Notes: generated by a model not told the origin, from the letters alone. A stretch of 61,449 bases of DNA from Ignavibacteria bacterium (GCA_016710985.1 JADJTX010000060.1:1-61449); one strand, 5' to 3'; positions 1-8,813 are shown, numbered from the stretch's first letter. A program made the numbers and translations.

Positions 1-1519
1 GGCAGACCTTATGTTTAAAATAGCAAGCCTCACAAAAGTTTATTAAATTTAGTTAACAGACTAAAATAATAAACAAAGGGAGCTTGCAATGGGGCTAAGA
101 ATTACAAAAATGAATTTTAAAAAGGTCGAGTCCAATTTATGTTGGCATAGATGTTCATAACAAAAGTTGGACAGCCACATTCTTGGTTGAGATGAAATAG
201 ACCTTTACACAAAAACATTTCCACCATCAGGAAAACTCTTAGGAAATTTTTAGGGAAAAATGCTCGGGAGAAAGTATCTAAGTGTTTATGAAGCAGGATA
301 TTGTGGACTGGGTAGATGAAGACTTATTAAGAGATGGAATAAATAATATAATTGTAAATCCGGCCGGATGTTCCGACAACGGATAAAGAGAAGAAAGGAA
401 GAAGAGATCCTGTAGACAGCAAAAGCTTGCCAAGAGTTTAAATGGAGATCTGAAAAGCATATTTATCCCGGGTAAGCAACAACAGGAAGACAAGTTATTA
501 TTAAGGCCCGTGTCTGCATGGGAAAAAGCAAACAAGCTGTAAGAATCAGATAAAAAGTACTCTTAGTTTTTCGGAATATTCCTTACAGATGAAAAATAAG
601 ATCTCATTGGTCAAAGCATATATAAGCTGGCTAAGTAAAATAAGTAAACCTGAGACGAGCCGGGGCATGAGATTAATAGTGTTTTTGGATGAGTTAGAGC
701 ACTTACGTAAAATAATAGCAAAACTAACAAAACAGATAAGGCAGTTATCAACGCTCCCTCTATACAATAGAAGAGTAAGTCTGTTAAGAACAATACCGGG
801 TATAAGTATTCTTACTGCAATGACAATATTAACAGAATTTGGTGACTTAAATGTGTACAGCAGTTTAGATAAACTTTGTTCGTATGTGGGACTAACAGGT
901 GACGAAGATTCAAGCGGAGATAAAGAAAAGAAATTAGGGATGACCAAAGAGGAAATAGATTTTTGAGAAAAGTTCTTATAGAAAGCAGTTGGGTAGCAAT
1001 AAGAAAAGATCCGGCTTTATTATTGGATTATAAGAGATATACAAGAAGTTATCCAGGCGCAAAATCAATAATAAAAATAAGCAGAAAGTTATTAAACAGA
1101 ATAAGATATGTATTAATGAATGAAAAGGAATATCAGTTACAAACCACATAAAAAGTTTACATAAAAACAATTTTTAAATTAAATAATGAAATATCAAAAG
1201 TCACAATCATAAGAAAAAAACTTAAGTGGGCGAACGCAACGGGACTCTAGCAGCTCTTATCGAAAAATAAGATGTCTGCATTCGGCAGACAGCACGCCCA
1301 CACTATAATACACAGAAAAAGGTAAAGCAGCTCACAGGAAACAACAAGTTGATGTCTGCAGATAAAAGATAGTTCTTATAAGGTGATTTAGATAAAAGGA
1401 AAGATTATGAAAAAGAAGATTAAAATAGCAAAGACAAAATACTTGAGTGTCCCCCCGTCACTTCGCTCTCAAGTATTTTGTCTTTTGCTAAGAAAAAAGT
1501 GAGACTTGCATTTTAACAT
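1..1519 (+). mobile_element. IS110/IS1111-like element, copy 1 (damaged)
   Basis: This is a second copy of the element at 1619-3177. It has the same left subterminal inverted repeat (11-33), a transposase relic, the same downstream non-coding part with its hairpins, and the same right subterminal repeat (1499-1519). The first 600 bases carry many single-base insertions and deletions relative to copy 2, whereas about 600-1500 is nearly identical. That uneven damage at the edge of the sequence suggests low-quality contig-end bases as much as true decay. Confidence 0.85.
89..1151 (+). pseudogene. Frameshifted IS110-family transposase (copy 1)
   Basis: This matches the intact transposase at 1707-2774 along its whole length but is broken by several indels. 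Open pieces are 589-966 (middle and part of the C-terminal Transposase_20 domain) and 963-1151 (C-terminus). The start context at 89 has lost the clean reading frame: copy 2 begins MEQVTKMNF, while copy 1 has extra and changed bases here. As written it cannot make a full recombinase. Whether the breaks are biological or sequencing errors at the contig edge cannot be settled from the sequence. Confidence 0.85.
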
Positions 1520-1560
1520 AAAAGAGTCCCGGAAGAGCGCCGGAGACTCTGACGGGGGCT
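1152..1560 (+). ncRNA. Candidate bridge RNA region of IS copy 1 plus right end
   Basis: This is the non-coding stretch after the copy-1 transposase, a counterpart of 2775-3115. It contains the same GTGGGCG/CGCCCAC stem, an inner TGTCTGC/GCAGACA hairpin, the 9-mer cgggactct (1240-1248), and a long inverted repeat (1426-1447 with 1468-1490, one base shorter on the left arm). The loop of that repeat is four bases longer than in copy 2. Right of the element, agagtcccg (1523-1531) is complementary to the 9-mer. Confidence 0.35.
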
Positions 1561-1630
1561 AGTGAGAAATGGAATATATGATGTGGAGTTAATTTATTAG
1601 TTGAAAGTTTAGAGTTTACCGTCAGACCTT

Positions 1631-1653
1631 ATGTTTAAAATAGCAAGCCTCAC
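1631..1653. repeat. Left subterminal inverted repeat of IS copy 2
   Basis: The 23 bases starting atgtttaaaa are the imperfect reverse complement of 3121-3141. The same sequence opens copy 1 at 11-33. Confidence 0.75.
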
Positions 1654-1706
1654 AAAAGTTTATTAAATTTAGTTAACAGACTAAAATAAACAAAAGGAGG
1701 CTTGCA

Positions 1707-2774
1707 ATGGAACAAGTTACAAAAATGAATTTTAAAGGTCAGTCAATTTATGTTGGCATAGATGTTCATAACAAAAGTTGGACAGCCACATTCTTGGTAG
1801 ATGAAATAGACCTTTACACAAAAACATTTCCACCATCAGGAAAACTCTTAGGAAATTTTTTAAGGAAAAATTTTCCGGGAGGAAATTATCTAAGTGTTTA
1901 TGAAGCAGGATATTGTGGATACTGGGTACATGAAGACTTATTAAGAGATGGAATAAATAATATAATTGTAAATCCGGCGGATGTTCCGACAACGGATAAA
2001 GAGAAGAAAAGGAAAAGAGATCCTGTAGACAGCAGAAAGCTTGCCAAGAGTTTAAGAAATGGAGATCTGAAAAGCATATTTATCCCGGGTAAGCAACAAC
2101 AGGAAGACAAGTTATTATTAAGGACCCGTGTCTGCATGGTAAAGAAGCAAACAAGCTGTAAGAATCAGATAAAAAGTACTCTTAGTTTTTTCGGAATATT
2201 CCTTACAGATGAAAAAATAAGATCTCATTGGTCAAAAGCATATATAAGCTGGCTGAGTAAAATAAGTAAACCTGAGACGAGCCAGGGCATGAGATTAATA
2301 GTGTTTTTGGATGAGTTAGAGCACTTACGCAAAATAATAGCAAAACTAACAAAACAGATAAGGCAGTTATCAACGCTCCCTCTATACAATAGAAGAGTAA
2401 GTCTGTTAAGAACAATACCGGGTATAAGTATTCTTACTGCAATGACAATATTAACAGAATTTGGTGACTTAAATGTGTACAGCAGTTTAGATAAACTTTG
2501 TTCGTATGTGGGACTAACAGGTGACGAAGATTCAAGCGGAGATAAAGAAAAGAAATTAGGGATGACCAAAAGAGGAAATAGATTTTTGAGAAAAGTTCTT
2601 ATAGAAAGCAGTTGGGTAGCAATAAGAAAAGATCCGGCTTTATTATTGGATTATAAGAGATATACAAGAAGTTATCCAGGCGCAAAATCAATAATAAAAA
2701 TAAGCAGAAAGTTATTAAACAGAATAAGATATGTATTAATGAATGAAAAGGAATATCAGTTACAAACCACATAA
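1707..2774 (+). CDS. IS110-family transposase (DEDD recombinase)
   Basis: This 355-residue transposase is full length for the family. The N-terminal RuvC-like DEDD domain starts with YVGIDVHNK, whose Asp (about residue 19) is the first catalytic acid. The C-terminal Transposase_20 domain has the helical segment RTIPGISILTAMTILTEFGD (about 235-255) and GLTGDEDSSGDK (about 269-280), which holds the likely nucleophilic serine. The ATG at 1707 follows a strong ribosome binding site (ggagg, 1696-1700). IS110 enzymes are known to recombine DNA with a bridge RNA encoded in the non-coding part of the element; here most non-coding DNA lies downstream of the gene, as in the IS1111 subgroup. It is the only complete transposase gene in the window. 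Confidence 0.95.
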   Translation: MEQVTKMNFKGQSIYVGIDVHNKSWTATFLVDEIDLYTKTFPPSGKLLGNFLRKNFPGGNYLSVYEAGYCGYWVHEDLLRDGINNIIVNPADVPTTDKEKKRKRDPVDSRKLAKSLRNGDLKSIFIPGKQQQEDKLLLRTRVCMVKKQTSCKNQIKSTLSFFGIFLTDEKIRSHWSKAYISWLSKISKPETSQGMRLIVFLDELEHLRKIIAKLTKQIRQLSTLPLYNRRVSLLRTIPGISILTAMTILTEFGDLNVYSSLDKLCSYVGLTGDEDSSGDKEKKLGMTKRGNRFLRKVLIESSWVAIRKDPALLLDYKRYTRSYPGAKSIIKISRKLLNRIRYVLMNEKEYQLQTT

Positions 2775-3115
2775 AAAGTTTACATAAAAACAATTTTTAA
2801 ATTAAATAATGAAATATCAAAAGTCACAATCATAAGAAAAAAACTTAAGTGGGCGAACGCAACGGGACTCTAGCAGCTCTTATCGAAAAATAAGATGTCT
2901 GCATTCGGCAGACAGCACGCCCACACTATAATACACAGAAAAAGGTAAAGCAGCTCACAGGAAACAACAAGTTGATGTCTGCAGATAAAAGATAGTTCTT
3001 ATAGGTGATTTAGATAAAAAAGAAAAGATTATGAAAAAAGAAGATTAAAATAGCAAAAGACAAAATACTTGAGTGTCCCCCGCTTCGCTCTCAAGTATTT
3101 TGTCTTTTGCTAAGA
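2775..3115 (+). ncRNA. Candidate bridge RNA of the IS1111-like element
   Basis: This is non-coding DNA between the transposase stop and the right end. A long-range stem pairs GTGGGCG (2849-2855) with CGCCCAC (2918-2924). Inside it lie a 7-bp hairpin (2896-2902 with 2908-2914, loop attcg) and the single-stranded 9-mer cgggactct (2863-2871). That 9-mer is exactly complementary to agagtcccg (3144-3152), just outside the right subterminal repeat. IS1111-type bridge RNAs are known to lie downstream of the gene. RNA limits and loop assignment are inference. Confidence 0.45.
3051..3112. repeat. Perfect 23-bp inverted repeat inside IS right end
   Basis: Positions 3051-3073 and 3090-3112 are perfect reverse complements separated by a 16-base C-rich loop. 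The same structure is in copy 1 (1426-1490) with one arm base missing and a longer loop. It could be a terminator for the non-coding RNA or a small nested palindromic element. Confidence 0.8.
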
Positions 3116-3120
3116 AAAAA

Positions 3121-3141
3121 GTGAGACTTGCATTTTAACAT
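3121..3141. repeat. Right subterminal inverted repeat of IS copy 2
   Basis: This begins gtgagacttg and pairs with 1631-1653. It is followed by an imperfect palindrome (agagtcccgg...ccggagactct, 3144-3171) that also follows copy 1 with a few differences. That palindrome may be a REP-like target. Confidence 0.7.
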
Positions 3142-3356
3142 AAAGAGTCCCGGGAAAAGCACCGGAGACTCTGACGGGGAAGTTGTTTACATTTTATTAT
3201 TTTCCGCTCTGTGCCTCTGTGTCTCTGTGTTGATAAATAATTATGAGAACCTTGGAAAGATTTTCGCCTAATCCAAAATCACTTTACTTATTTTTAATTT
3301 TAGTATAATTTATTTAAAATTAAATACATTCATTAAATCAATCATAAGGAAAACCA

Positions 3357-4079
3357 ATGAAAAAAATACTTACAGTTGTATTTATTCTTGCAGCATTCGT
3401 TTCGAATACATATTCACAGACAATAGTTGCATCGTATCCTTTCCCGAACTATTCACAGTACAATTCCTTCTGGGGGATTACAAAAATAGGAGACACACTC
3501 CGCATAGCTACTGATAATAACGGAAGCATTTACAAAGTCACTACTACAGGTCAGATCACTGACAGTCTTACCACACCTTATAATTTTAATCACGGTCTTG
3601 TATGGGACGGCAGCGGTTACTGGATCGCACAGGATTTCAGGACTGCAGGAGCGAAACTATTTAAAGTTAATACAGCCGGTCAAAGCGTTGACAGCATTCA
3701 GCTGCCGGCTTTGATTGGCGGAGCAAGCGGAGGTATAGGTGATATTGCGCTTGACGGAGATGGTATATGGTTTTCAGTATATTCTCCTGATTTCACAACA
3801 TATCCCTTTGCATATGCTTATAAAATTAATTTAACAACAAGACTTATTACTGACACCATTCCTTTAAGAGGCAGACAGGTGCAGGGAATTACAGTAAAAG
3901 GCGATACCATTATTTATGTTAATGATTTTTTTCATACAACTCCGGGACCTGATCCTGAAAGAATTTATGCATACAGCAAGTCAACAGGCGACACTCTGTT
4001 TTCATTTGCCACTCCGGATGCTGACGGTGACTGCAGTCCCGCGGTCTTCACTGGGACGGACAGTATCTCTGGCTTATAG
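3357..4079 (+). CDS. Secreted choice-of-anchor D/FG-GAP T9SS protein, fragment 1
   Basis: This is the N-terminal part of one gene that really runs 3357-6334 and is broken by three frameshifts. A signal peptide (MKKILTVVFILAAFVSNTYS, then Q) is followed by a beta-propeller-like region. Near 4050 the frame shifts: the next frame continues GQYLWLIADRVGNN directly into the 4100-4516 piece. The upstream end aaggaaaacc gives a modest ribosome binding site. Export across the inner membrane and then by T9SS is inferred from the signal peptide and the C-terminal domain of fragment 4. The specific role is unknown. Confidence 0.8.
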   Translation: MKKILTVVFILAAFVSNTYSQTIVASYPFPNYSQYNSFWGITKIGDTLRIATDNNGSIYKVTTTGQITDSLTTPYNFNHGLVWDGSGYWIAQDFRTAGAKLFKVNTAGQSVDSIQLPALIGGASGGIGDIALDGDGIWFSVYSPDFTTYPFAYAYKINLTTRLITDTIPLRGRQVQGITVKGDTIIYVNDFFHTTPGPDPERIYAYSKSTGDTLFSFATPDADGDCSPAVFTGTDSISGL

Positions 4080-4099
4080 CTGACAGGGTCGGAAATAAT

Positions 4100-4516
4100 A
4101 TGTTCCTGTACAGGACACTTTATAAATATTCTCTCACAGGTCAGGGTAACCCGCAGATAGCAACAAGCACCAATTCAGTTGATTTCGGAAATACAATAAT
4201 AGGTTCAACCAATGACAGGACCATGACGATCACAAATACAGGAACAGCCAATCTAATCATATCTAATTATACTATGACAAGCGACAGGTTTGAGATCGCT
4301 CCTAATTTTGTGCCGGATACATTGACTCCTTCACAGACAAAGAATTATACATTAAAATTTACACCGAATGCTTTTGATACAACATCAGCTCAGTTAAGAA
4401 TAGTAAGTAATGACGCTGTTACTCCGACGAAGATAATTACACTCAGAGGTAAGGGTGTATTTAACGGAAGTTATATTTCATCTCCAATACTGCACCTATT
4501 CCGCGAGAAGAATTAA
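4100..4516 (+). CDS. Same gene, fragment 2: ASH/choice-of-anchor D domain
   Basis: This piece continues the gene begun at 3357. It holds an Ig-like ASH/HYDIN or choice-of-anchor D domain (NSVDFGNTIIG, then ITNTGTANLIIS and LRIVSNDA), a fold common in exported Bacteroidota proteins. The apparent start is not a true start, because the reading frame is open and homologous upstream to about 4050. Another shift near 4490 leads into 4510-5087. Confidence 0.75.
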   Translation: MFLYRTLYKYSLTGQGNPQIATSTNSVDFGNTIIGSTNDRTMTITNTGTANLIISNYTMTSDRFEIAPNFVPDTLTPSQTKNYTLKFTPNAFDTTSAQLRIVSNDAVTPTKIITLRGKGVFNGSYISSPILHLFREKN

Positions 4517-5087
4517 TTCTTTAAGCGGAGGATATTTTACAATTACAAATAAAGGAAGCGCGCTGCTTTCCATTAGTTCGATCACTACCAACACGCAAAG
4601 ATTCAGGCTTGACACTACAGGCATGACGTTTCCGATGGTTATAGATACGCCAAAGACAAGACTTCTGAGAGTATGGTTCAATCCGAATTCAGTTGGTACT
4701 GTATCGGATACCTTAAAGATAAATTCAAATGCACTGAACAATGCACAGTTAAAGATCTCACTGACAGGCACAGGACAGAATGAGCCTACTACACTTGGTG
4801 AAATATTCTGGCAGGGAAACATTCCTGACAATCCTAATACAACTTCGGATAACTATAAGGTTACTTCAATGAAAGAGATACAGGATGTAAACTTTGACGG
4901 AAAGAATGACATCATTGTAACAACCGATAATTACTGGACGATCTGTTACAATGGGAATTCTTCTGTCACTGATGATACTCTATGGAAATTCAATTCACGC
5001 AGCAGCAATAATGTTTCAGGCTCGGTGATATATGAAGACGGAATGCAGATACTGAAGACATTAACGGAGACGGAATTAATGATGTGA
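4455..5087 (+). CDS. Same gene, fragment 3: second ASH domain and linker
   Basis: Real homology starts near 4510 (INSLSGGYFTITNKGSALL), a second ASH-type domain. It is followed by GEIFWQGNIPDNPNTTSDN and the start of the FG-GAP-like repeats. The paralogue at 6659-8560 has the same order (GEIYWEGTVPDNPFTSADN), which confirms that the fragments belong together. A one-base loss near 5060 ends this frame; the next frame resumes DINGDGINDVTIG. Confidence 0.75.
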   Translation: MYLTEVIFHLQYCTYSARRINSLSGGYFTITNKGSALLSISSITTNTQRFRLDTTGMTFPMVIDTPKTRLLRVWFNPNSVGTVSDTLKINSNALNNAQLKISLTGTGQNEPTTLGEIFWQGNIPDNPNTTSDNYKVTSMKEIQDVNFDGKNDIIVTTDNYWTICYNGNSSVTDDTLWKFNSRSSNNVSGSVIYEDGMQILKTLTETELMM

Positions 5088-6334
5088 CAATTGGAACAGG
5101 CGGCAACAACGAGCTTGTCTATGCACTTTCGGGGCGAACAGGAAAACTGATATGGTCTTACGGAGATTCTTTAATTACATCTGACGGCGACATTAACGGA
5201 TTAAGCGTATTGAAAGACTATAACAATGACGGAAAGAAAGACATATTGGCAGCCGCCACAGGTGAAGGCAAAGGTACTGGAAGACACGCTGTGATTTGTC
5301 TTAACGCTGTCAACGGTAACGTGATATTCTATCAGGTACAAAACGGCGAGTTCACACATTCTACAACTTCAACAAGCATAGGCGGTGCAATTGATTTCAG
5401 CTTTAACGGAGGACCTTACGGGATTAACGGGTTCAACAATAGCGGAAGTCAGATCTGGACATTTCCAACTGCAAGTTCAGTCTGGAATCTCAAAGAGCTT
5501 CAGGATCTGAATACAGATGCAGTCACTGACATTGCAAGTTTTATTGGTTTCAACGGAACAATCACTACATTATCAGGCAGCAACGGGCAATCATTATGGA
5601 GTCTTAATCTCGGCTCAAGCATAGACGGGAATATCAGATTAATGGATGACATTTCAGGAGATGGGTTTTTAGATATAGTTTCTTCAGGACCAAGAAATTT
5701 ATCCCGCATTGAGTCAAGATTAGGCGGGATTTTATGGACAAGTGTATTGGATGGAAATTACATTCACGGAGTTTGTGAGTTAAGTGATCTTACAGGAAAC
5801 GGTATTAAAGAGATAGTTGCCGGAACACAGAACAGTAATCTGTATGTCGTTAACGGTGACAGCGGAAGAATACTGTTCACATATAATTTTGGCTCGGCTA
5901 CAACAAACACTGTCGAACAGGTTTCAGGATTAAAGAGTATTGACGGCAACATAAGCGCTGAATTTCTAGGAGGCAGCAGGACAGGAAAGGTTATTTGTTT
6001 TTCCGGAGGTCCGAATGGAATTGTTGGTATTTCAAATGCATCATCAATTGTACCGGAGAAGTTTTCTTTATATCAGAATTATCCGAACCCGTTCAATCCG
6101 GTGACGAAGATTAAATTTGATGTGCCGCGAGACGCAAGAGGCGAGACGCAAGACGTGAAGTTGGTAATATTTGATGTATTGGGAAAAGAGGTTATGACAT
6201 TAGTTAATGAGAAGCTTTCACCGGGAAGCTATGAAGCTGATTTTGAAGGAAGTAATTTTGCAAGCGGGATATATTTTTATAAAATAGAAGCGGGGAGTTT
6301 TGTTGAGACGAAGAGGATGATGCTGCTGAAATAA
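5084..6334 (+). CDS. Same gene, fragment 4: FG-GAP/PQQ-like repeats and T9SS sorting domain
   Basis: This C-terminal piece contains FG-GAP/PQQ-like propeller repeats (NELVYALSGRTGKLIWSYGD, DYNNDGKKDILAA, LTGNGIKEIVAG). It ends in a type A T9SS sorting domain: YQNYPNPFNPVTKIKFDVP, then GIYFYKIEAGSFVETKRMM and a terminal Lys. Codons for the sorting-domain loop are built from a 7-bp DNA repeat (6127-6154). The stop codon overlaps the start of a heptamer array. The protein is predicted to be exported and attached to or released from the cell surface. Confidence 0.9.
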   Translation: MTIGTGGNNELVYALSGRTGKLIWSYGDSLITSDGDINGLSVLKDYNNDGKKDILAAATGEGKGTGRHAVICLNAVNGNVIFYQVQNGEFTHSTTSTSIGGAIDFSFNGGPYGINGFNNSGSQIWTFPTASSVWNLKELQDLNTDAVTDIASFIGFNGTITTLSGSNGQSLWSLNLGSSIDGNIRLMDDISGDGFLDIVSSGPRNLSRIESRLGGILWTSVLDGNYIHGVCELSDLTGNGIKEIVAGTQNSNLYVVNGDSGRILFTYNFGSATTNTVEQVSGLKSIDGNISAEFLGGSRTGKVICFSGGPNGIVGISNASSIVPEKFSLYQNYPNPFNPVTKIKFDVPRDARGETQDVKLVIFDVLGKEVMTLVNEKLSPGSYEADFEGSNFASGIYFYKIEAGSFVETKRMMLLK

Positions 6335-6372
6335 TTGATAATTGATAATTGATAATTGATAATTGATAATTG
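6331..6372. repeat. Heptamer array (ATAATTG)6 at a stop codon
   Basis: Six perfect copies of ATAATTG begin inside the stop codon of the preceding gene (TAA at 6332-6334). The rest of the gap to 6577 holds two small hairpins (gaccc/gggtc near 6422-6436 and gatccc/gggatc near 6471-6485) and no gene. Confidence 0.95.
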
Positions 6373-6577
6373 AATCAGGACGATAGATACGTTTATAGAT
6401 AATTGATTCAAGTGACGGTACGACCCTTCTGGGTCTATCGTTCTTTTGAGTTTTATTCTACAAATGTTTTGATCCCTTCGGGATCGATTTAATAATTCAT
6501 TGGAAGAATTTTTCAGAAATTTCTAATAGTTAATATTTTCAATTATAAACTATCGAGCGTGATTTTATTTTGATGAA

Positions 6578-6628
6578 TTGCCAGCTGGAAGTTTTGTTGA
6601 GACGAAGCGGATGATGCTTTTGAAATAG
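6578..6628 (+). pseudogene. Orphan T9SS tail fragment
   Basis: This short open stretch translates LPAGSFVETKRMMLLK followed by a stop. That is the last beta-strand of a T9SS sorting domain, nearly identical in DNA to the tail ending at 6334. There is no gene body in front of it. It looks like a remnant of a deleted neighbour or of recombination between tails. It sits 31 bases before the next gene. Confidence 0.8.
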
Positions 6629-6658
6629 AAACAAATAAAATTTTAAAAACTAATTATC

Positions 6659-8560
6659 ATGAAAAGCCTAATTGTTTTTCCATTATTCTTTATTTTGACA
6701 TTAACATCAAACCTGAATTCACAAACAATTGAGTTGCCGGTAACAAGCTATGACTTTGGTAATAGAAGGGCAGGAGCAAACTGCGGCTGGATGCTTTCCG
6801 TTCAAAATACCGGTTCAGAGATCCTGAATATTAATTCGATGAATACATCAACATCTTATTTTAAATTAGATACTGTCGGACTGAGTTTTCCTGTTCACAT
6901 TGATACTCAGAAGACAAAACATTTCAGAATTTGGTTCAGATCATTTCCTTTTACAGCATCATATTTGGATTCGCTGAGAATATTTTCAAATGCAATAAAT
7001 TTACCCGTTGCTAAAGTAATGCTTTCAGGTACAGGAATAAGAAATATTTTCCCTATGATTGGTGAAATATATTGGGAAGGGACTGTTCCGGATAACCCAT
7101 TTACTTCAGCAGATAATTTTAAGCCGGTCAGCATTAAACAAATCAGAGATATAAACTCAGACCAGTTCAATGATGTGATCGTTGCAAGTTCAAATTATCT
7201 CATAACATGCTTTAACGGAAATTCTTCCGTGACTTCAGATACTCTCTGGACATTTAATACCGCAAGCGGCAATGATTCCGGTGCAGTCACTTATGATGAT
7301 GCTATGCAGATAATAAACGATGTAGATGGTGACGGATATCAGGATGTCGTCATCGGATGCGGAGGAAGGAATGAAATGGTTTATACTTTATCCGGGAGGA
7401 CCGGAAAACAGATATGGGCATTCGGGGATTCGGTTACTTTTAATAACGGCGACATTAACGGGGTGAGAGCGGATAAGGATTATAATGGTGACGGCAAAAA
7501 CGACGTAATATGTTCTGCAAGCGGAGAAGCCGGAGGAGTTGGAAGAAGAAGTGTTTATTGTCTCAACGGATTAAACGGAAGCATTATTTTTACCGGTACT
7601 CAATCATCTCTTTTTCTTTCTGATGTGGTTAATAATCAAATGGGAGGAGCAGTGTCTCTGAATAACAATGGCAGTCCTTACATCGCTCAGTTTTTTAATA
7701 ACTCAGGTTTGAATGTCTTTCAATACAGCAGTCCGGATATAATCTGGTCTATGAGAGAAATCAGAAGCATAAACACTGATTCGATAAATGACATAGCCTG
7801 CCAATCAGGATTCAACGGAAGAATATTTACATTAAGTGGTTCTGATGGGACGATGTTATGGGAAAGGATGTTAGGTCCGAGTATTATAGGAAATATAAAA
7901 TTCTTTCCAAGGACCGGTATTTCAAATCATTATGAAGAAGAATTTATTATTGCATCGGGTCAGAAAACTTTGAATAAATTGAATCCTGTCTACGGAAATG
8001 ATGTATGGATAAATACTCCTGACAGCAGTTATATTCTTGATGTCAGTATAATCGGATATACAAACAGCTTTTCAAGTTTTGACATTGCTGCGGGGACTCT
8101 CAACAATAATTTTTATATAATTAACGGAAGATCCGGAGAAATTAAATTTCATTATTCACTCGGTAACGGTAATCCGGAATTTGCATGCGAGAAAGTGGGG
8201 TTAGTGGGTAACTTAACTGCTTTTGACGGTAACGGTAATGAGGTTGTAGCAGGTTCAAGAGACGGAAGAATAATTTGCATTTCCGGTGGCAATTATGTTA
8301 CTCCTTCGGTTCAGAATATTTCAACTGCGATTCCCTATAAACTTTCACTTTATCAGAACTATCCGAATCCATTCAATCCCGTGACGAAAATTAAATTCGA
8401 TGTACCGCAAGACGCTAGAGGCGAGACGCAAGACGTGAAGCTTGTAATATTTGATGTGCTGGGAAAAGAAGTAATGACTTTGGTAAACGAAGCGCTTTCA
8501 CCGGGCTATATGAAACTGAGTTTGAAGGAAGTAACTTGCGAGCGGGATGTATTTTTATAA
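6659..8560 (+). CDS. Secreted choice-of-anchor D/FG-GAP T9SS protein (paralogue)
   Basis: This is a paralogue of the 3357-6334 gene in nearly one piece (633 residues). It has a signal peptide (to about residue 21), one ASH domain (about 25-125), FG-GAP/PQQ-like repeats (about 135-540) and a T9SS sorting domain. The sorting domain frame is lost near 8500: after ALSPG the written frame reads YMKLSLKE, while the other frames continue YETEFEGSN and then SGMYFYKIEEGSFVETKRMM to a stop at 8610-8612. The true gene is therefore 6659-8612. Compared with its neighbour it lacks the N-terminal propeller-like part. Confidence 0.88.
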   Translation: MKSLIVFPLFFILTLTSNLNSQTIELPVTSYDFGNRRAGANCGWMLSVQNTGSEILNINSMNTSTSYFKLDTVGLSFPVHIDTQKTKHFRIWFRSFPFTASYLDSLRIFSNAINLPVAKVMLSGTGIRNIFPMIGEIYWEGTVPDNPFTSADNFKPVSIKQIRDINSDQFNDVIVASSNYLITCFNGNSSVTSDTLWTFNTASGNDSGAVTYDDAMQIINDVDGDGYQDVVIGCGGRNEMVYTLSGRTGKQIWAFGDSVTFNNGDINGVRADKDYNGDGKNDVICSASGEAGGVGRRSVYCLNGLNGSIIFTGTQSSLFLSDVVNNQMGGAVSLNNNGSPYIAQFFNNSGLNVFQYSSPDIIWSMREIRSINTDSINDIACQSGFNGRIFTLSGSDGTMLWERMLGPSIIGNIKFFPRTGISNHYEEEFIIASGQKTLNKLNPVYGNDVWINTPDSSYILDVSIIGYTNSFSSFDIAAGTLNNNFYIINGRSGEIKFHYSLGNGNPEFACEKVGLVGNLTAFDGNGNEVVAGSRDGRIICISGGNYVTPSVQNISTAIPYKLSLYQNYPNPFNPVTKIKFDVPQDARGETQDVKLVIFDVLGKEVMTLVNEALSPGYMKLSLKEVTCERDVFL

Positions 8561-8610
8561 AATTGAGGAAGGGAGTTTTGTTGAGACGAAAAGGATGATG
8601 CTGCTGAAAT

Positions 8611-8663
8611 AGTTATTGTTAATAGTTATAGTTAATAGTTAATAGTTAACAGTTGTTAGTTAA
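8611..8663. repeat. Heptamer array (AGTTAAT-type) at a stop codon
   Basis: About seven degenerate 7-bp units (AGTTAAT, AGTTAAC, AGTTGTT and similar) start at the TAG stop (8610-8612) of the gene before it. Confidence 0.85.
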
Positions 8664-8813
8664 CCTGAAGTTTACGCATTCGGTCATTCTTGTCCGAACG
8701 ATGCGAAGCCGGAGGAAGGGCGTAAGAATCCAGTAATTAAACTAGAATCGAGTATGGTTGGATCTTCGCTTCACTCTCAGAATGACAAATAAATGTTTTT
8801 GCGTAACTTGAGT
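8664..8813. repeat. Palindromic intergenic repeat (gtcattct...agaatgac type)
   Basis: The outer arms are ctgaagtttacgca (about 8666-8679) and its imperfect complement near 8800. The inner arms gtcattct (8683-8690) and agaatgac (8779-8786) match. The core resembles the widespread bacterial intergenic repeat with cttcgcttcactctcagaatgac. No gene is present. Confidence 0.7.

Larger units (their letters stand above)
1619..3177 (+). mobile_element. Intact IS110/IS1111-like element, copy 2
   Basis: The element has one transposase gene (1707-2774), a short 5' part and about 400 bases of non-coding DNA after the gene. Subterminal inverted repeats lie at 1631-1653 and 3121-3141; they pair over about 21 positions with a few mismatches. 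Repeats set slightly inside the ends are typical of the IS1111 subgroup. A further outer pair, ccgtcaga (1619-1626) and tctgacgg (3170-3177), is also inverted, so the exact ends are uncertain. No target duplication is evident, as expected for this family. Confidence 0.85.

Noticed and set aside
3357..6334. Four separate genes
   Set aside because: The paralogue at 6659 carries the later domains in the same order in one frame, and residues continue across each break, so it is one frameshifted gene.
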